Assembly (NCBI RefSeq): GCF_002999335.1
Contig: NW_020312657.1
Location: forward strand, 1 to 64,000
Length of the DNA stretch: 64,000 bases
Direction: 5' to 3'
Source: Cyclospora cayetanensis
Lineage: Eukaryota > Apicomplexa > Conoidasida > Eucoccidiorida > Eimeriidae
The notes beneath the pieces are model-generated. The model had not been told where the DNA came from. It searched no databases and was given only the letters and a program-made list of their open reading frames with translations. Positions 60,040 to 64,000 of this stretch are shown here, one piece after another (position 1 is the stretch's first letter; every line of letters starts with the position of its first letter). The translations under genes and the position numbers were made by a program.

Positions 60040-61238
60040 TCAGCAGCAGTTAACAACTTCAAGCAATAGGCAAAGGAAAAGCGACCATACACCCATACAG
60101 CAGCACGAAATAAATGAAGCTTGGTTACTTCCAGGCGAGCAGCACTACCGCTTCGTGAAATTCACCTTCATTGATTTTACTCGCTCTCGCACATTTTGGG
60201 TAGCTGGTGCCGTTGTGCGGTTAGCTGGCCCCACAGCCAGCAGCTTTGTTTACTAGCCAGCTAGCGGATTCAGCTGATTGCGTTGCAAATACTGGCTGTG
60301 TGATTAGCGGGGGAGATAGGTACCTAACTAGGCAGATGTGCTTTGTGTAGCTCTGACTGGTTTGAGGTGCAATTTTTTGTTTGGGTTTTGTTTTGAACGG
60401 TCCGGGGTCCTGCTGGAACCCTTCCGCCTTTTTATTGCTGCAGTGGCTACATGCCGACAGAAGGATATATGCGGAATCCTTCACGATGGAACACAAATAT
60501 GTGGATCAACCGGTTTCTTCACATTTCCTCATCACCCGACCGAACTAAGCATGTTGAAAAAAAATTATGGGTTTGCTTTGTGTGTCTTCGCACTGTCGCA
60601 TGATTCTGCATTGCTGCATAAGCACGCTGAAGTTAGACAGAGCAGAATGTTCCTACGCGGCCTGGCCACCGCATAATATGCACTTTAGGGGGCGCATACC
60701 TCTGAAGGCGAAAGAACAGGCTGCTCCGGTGTTTTCCTTGATTCGTGCTGCACAATATGCTTTTATTAATACTGCCTTCCCGCTTCACAAAGCCCTACCA
60801 CGGATCAACCTCCCTACAAAAATCAATCAAGTTCAGGTGTTCTCGCCTTCACATGCACCGCTGCAACATCCGATGGGACATTAATGGAGCCTTTTTGCCC
60901 GTTTAACGGAGGGCATTACGGAGAAGCAGGGCCTTCTGAGCGACCCCATCGAACCTTCAAAGGCCCCTAGGTTGCCCAAACGACTCTTGGGGGGCTCCGT
61001 ACACAATCCATGAAACGCCATAGAGAATTCCCATGATATGTTTCTACTAGGGGCTGTGGCTTTCGAATGAAGATAAATGCTAGGCACCCTAAGCTCGTTC
61101 TCAGGATGCTTTCTTGTGTCCACAGTGCCAAGGTAAACAGTGAGATATGCGAAAGGCAAAGATGAGAGGCGAAATTCGAGCGAATGCGATAAAAATAAGA
61201 GTGTATACCACTATAGTTAAGCCCGTGGAAGAGTGCTG
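60040..61238. other. Spacer between convergent genes
   Basis: 3' flanks of the START gene (plus) and of the unknown gene (minus). Frames here are short and mixed; the peptide-like piece near 61320-61206 is read in the wrong frame relative to the last exon of the minus-strand gene. Confidence 0.45.
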
Positions 61239-63872
61239 TTAGACGACAGTCTTCTCCATGGTCATCTGCTCGTAAAACTCGAGCAGCTGCAGTGTCTGCG
61301 GTATTCACATGCATCCCGAAGCACACATACTGTCCGAAGTATTGAAGCTTCAGTGTGTTAAGACAAGAGCAGCGAAGTCAACAAGTAGATGACAATGCAT
61401 AAGCATCTCGCTGGGTGAACAGAGAGACTACGAGATCAAAACCATCGACAGGAGGAAAGAGAGATAGGCCACCTTTCATCAAACCTCTTTTAGAGGGAAA
61501 GCCATTAAAGGTGGACAGATGCATATAGAGGAAGGAAAGGAGTGGAAGCAATCTAAAAAACAATTTTAAAGAAATAGCGATGAAAATACTCACCAAAATG
61601 TCCCTAAAGGCAAGGACGTCCTGGGGATCGACGCGGGGCTTGCAACCGTGCAGGAGCTCGTAGGAAACTAACGAGCAAAAAAGACGTGGATCATTCATAT
61701 GCTGGTGCATTCCGCTCTGAGCACAAGCGAAGGCTTTGCTATTAGTGCTTATTAGCCCACTTTTGAGTTTGGAACCTCAGCTTTTGAGGAGAGCGAATCT
61801 GTCAGTCACAAACTAAGCAGAGCTATCTTCCCTGACAGTGATAAACTGTTGTCAGCGCGGAAATGGTCACGAAAATAGAAACAAGGAATCAAGCAAAACG
61901 CAAAACATCTATGAAGAGAAGGATGCAAGCCTATCGGGCAAAGAGTCTCACCTCTACAGCAAAGTTTTCCCTATGCAGCAAACGCACAGCCAGTCCTGTG
62001 ATACCCACACACAACATAGGCCCCCCAAAGCCATTGATATTAATAAACGGGTATCCATCATTTTGCATATCTCGTATGCTGCTCGGCTTCTCTCACTGAT
62101 GCTTCTATGTCGTGAACAGCCTTCTATTGCCAAAAAAGTCTATGCGCAGTTCTCAGTGGCCTTTGTCATGAGCTTAGCCTTCATCAGCAATAAAAAAGAG
62201 GACCCATATATTCGCATTGTACCTTGCTTTGAGAGCTCAGAAGAAAGGACATGAGCGAGTAGAGGACCCATAAAATTGTCATACTGCATAGCCCAGCTAA
62301 AGGAACGTATAGTAGCTTGAATATTCTTAGCTGACAGCATCCTGAATAGCAAACGCAGGCTACGCAAGGAGGGACGTCCGCTTGAATAGCAGCACCAATG
62401 CACTGGCACTTAATAAGCAATGAAGAAGGGTGGATGTGCTAGGTTCTGCTGGTCCGAGGCCGACTAGAAAACATGAAGGAAAATAAAAGACTAGTGCTTC
62501 CGTTCGTTTTCTGCGTTCAACTGTTCCGCTAGCTTTTTTATGGCCTGAATTTCGTCTGTGCAGTGTAGTGGATGAACTTCCAAGCGATAGCCTTGCTGCT
62601 CGAGTGTGATCGAAACTGTGAGTCGCAGCTACTAAAACACTTAAGGCTCACTGGGTCTCAGCGTAGGTGACCCCATACATCGTAGCCTGGAGTCTCCACG
62701 GGACAATTATGCCCATCGTTTGATGCGAGGTATATGACACTTTGGCTATAGCTTCCTGCAGGAAAATTTCGCGCACGCTGGGTATGCAGCTAAGATATGA
62801 AGGAGAGGACGGACCACGAACCAACGGGCTCACCAAGTGCAGGCGAGAACAGGGGAAAAACCAAAACGCACAAGGGCAAGGTCACGAAACACATGGAAAG
62901 AAATGAAGAGGAAACTAGGCAGGGCATTGTAAAAGGAACACCATCCACTGAGGGATAAGCAAAAGGGGAAGCCTAAATCTCGAAACAGAGGGGCAGAAAC
63001 AGCCGAAAATGGAAATTCAGGCACGGCCGTGTTGTTGGCTGGCACCTGTAGTTTTTCTGCAACGGCATCGGCCTTTCCGTTCTGTGTTGCTACCAGCTGA
63101 GCAACGGGCAATACCACCATCGTCGTCCTAGGCATCCTAAAAAGTACGCATAGATCAACAATAGATAAAAACGCATTCCATTTCCTCCACGGGGAACGCT
63201 GAACAAAACAAACCAAGGAAATTTTTGCTGCGTCGAGGAGCTCCAATATACAGAAGGAGAACTAGCAGAAACCGGGAATGATCAAATTATGGGCTCTATG
63301 TAGTTCTTTGGGAAGTTTTACTCAGGTAAAACCTTCCGCCATTCATCCTTCTTCGCCTATAATCAAGCAAGTAGAAATAGCACAGAGGAACACTGAAATC
63401 ATGGTTGAAACCACACGAAGTTGCTGTCCAGCCGCAAGGGCCGCGTTCTAAGAAAGCGAGAGGGAGCACCAGGCGACACAAGGAGAAAGCCCAAGAGTGC
63501 TTTAAAGACATTTAGCAAGGCAGGAATCGCTAAATTGACGAGTTCTAGGAGTGCAATAGATCCTTGTCGATGCGAATTTACCTTCAAGAATTCAAGATAT
63601 AGCTTCGCCGTGGAAGACTTTAATGGTTTCGTAGGATCCAAGGCGGACAAAATATCAGTCCTAACGGCAAACATATCACGCCCCTTCAGCCCCAACAAAA
63701 TCATGCAGCTTTCACGACTCCTAGTCTTTTGAGTTATATCTACACTTGTGCTTCGGTACCGGAGGCTATGCACGGGCCCTTTCATCAAACTGGAAAGGTA
63801 GCGAATAGGAGTGCTAAGAACTGGAGGTTTGGTTCGCCTCGCATTCGAAGCTTCTACAAGGCATTCCATCAT
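61239..63872 (-). CDS. Hypothetical protein, seven-exon model
   Basis: Exons: 63872-63582, 63198-63046, 62755-62652, 62341-62223, 61995-61952, 61716-61594, 61286-61239. All six junctions are GT-AG with matching phases (0,0,2,1,0,0), good evidence for a real gene; 293 residues from the ATG at 63872. The frame stays open upstream to about 63945, so the start may lie higher or beyond the window. The sequence is helical without low complexity: ESCMILLGLKGRDMFAV, TKPLKSSTAKLYLEFLK, MPRTTMVVLPVAQLVATQ, TMGIIVPWRLQATMYGV, RSFSWAMQYDNFMGPLLAH, LFCSLVSYELLHGCK and a final LLEFYEQMTMEKTVV. No family is recognised; kinase motifs (HxDxK, DFG) are absent. A helical-repeat organelle protein is one guess. 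It lies in the CAG-poor right part and has no homopolymer runs. Confidence 0.55.
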
Positions 63873-64000
63873 ACAGTCGAAGCGAAACTCCGGCGATGGT
63901 TTGTTGCTGAGCGCTTGCTCCAGCGTCTTGAAAGTGTCGGACTTTCTCGCTCAGCAAAGCCTCTCCTGAGAGCCCATAACACAGCATGAACGAATTGTTC

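Noticed and set aside
61239..63872. Possible rhoptry-type kinase
   Set aside because: No HxDxK, DFG or glycine-loop motif in the spliced protein.

Overview
The window looks like nuclear DNA of a coccidian apicomplexan, most likely Eimeria. Recognisable eukaryotic genes are cut into many short exons with GT-AG introns. CAG/CTG-type trinucleotide tracts run through exons, introns and spacers and produce poly-Gln, poly-Ala and poly-Ser. There are degenerate Ty3/gypsy-like retroelement remnants, and no operons or bacterial signals. Most long open frames are artefacts of the repeats, so genes were rebuilt by joining conserved peptide blocks at GT-AG sites whose phases agree. All exon positions are hand-derived from one sequence and untested by transcripts.

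Left part: the 3' end of an unrecognised gene (345-1045), then a minus-strand gene for a probable F-BAR membrane-curvature protein (2898-8559). A CAG-poor stretch (about 9-14 kb) holds two inverted copies of a decayed retroelement (10.0-13.1 kb) and a 40-bp tandem duplication.

Centre: an almost continuous minus-strand block with gamma-tubulin (14638-18851, 11 exons), a helical/propeller protein resembling the SSU-processome factor NOL11 (20313-24655), a short unknown gene (24703-25667) and the ubiquinone methyltransferase COQ3 (27597-29694). COQ3 is divergent from a plus-strand kanadaptin-like FHA gene (30045-32898), 350 bp apart. About 5 kb with little follows, then centrin (37879-39453, 5' end unresolved) and a large plus-strand diacylglycerol kinase (41184-48523, 9 exons).

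Right part: a pinin-like splicing-associated protein (49859-52737, minus), a CAG-poor spacer with a third retroelement scrap (near 54.5 kb), a START-domain lipid-transfer-like protein (56440-60039, plus) and an unrecognised seven-exon gene (61239-63872, minus). CAG-rich stretches (about 2.7-9 and 14-53 kb) alternate with CAG-poor ones, the segmental pattern known for Eimeria chromosomes.

The genes do not form one pathway. They cover microtubule nucleation and centrosome function (gamma-tubulin, centrin), lipid signalling and membranes (DGK, START, F-BAR), mitochondrial quinone synthesis (COQ3) and RNA processing (NOL11-like, pinin-like, kanadaptin-like). No convincing new defence-type or mobile system was found. 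The most notable items are the intronic minisatellites, the altered gamma-tubulin segment, the repeat-invaded DGK and the unknown gene at the right edge.
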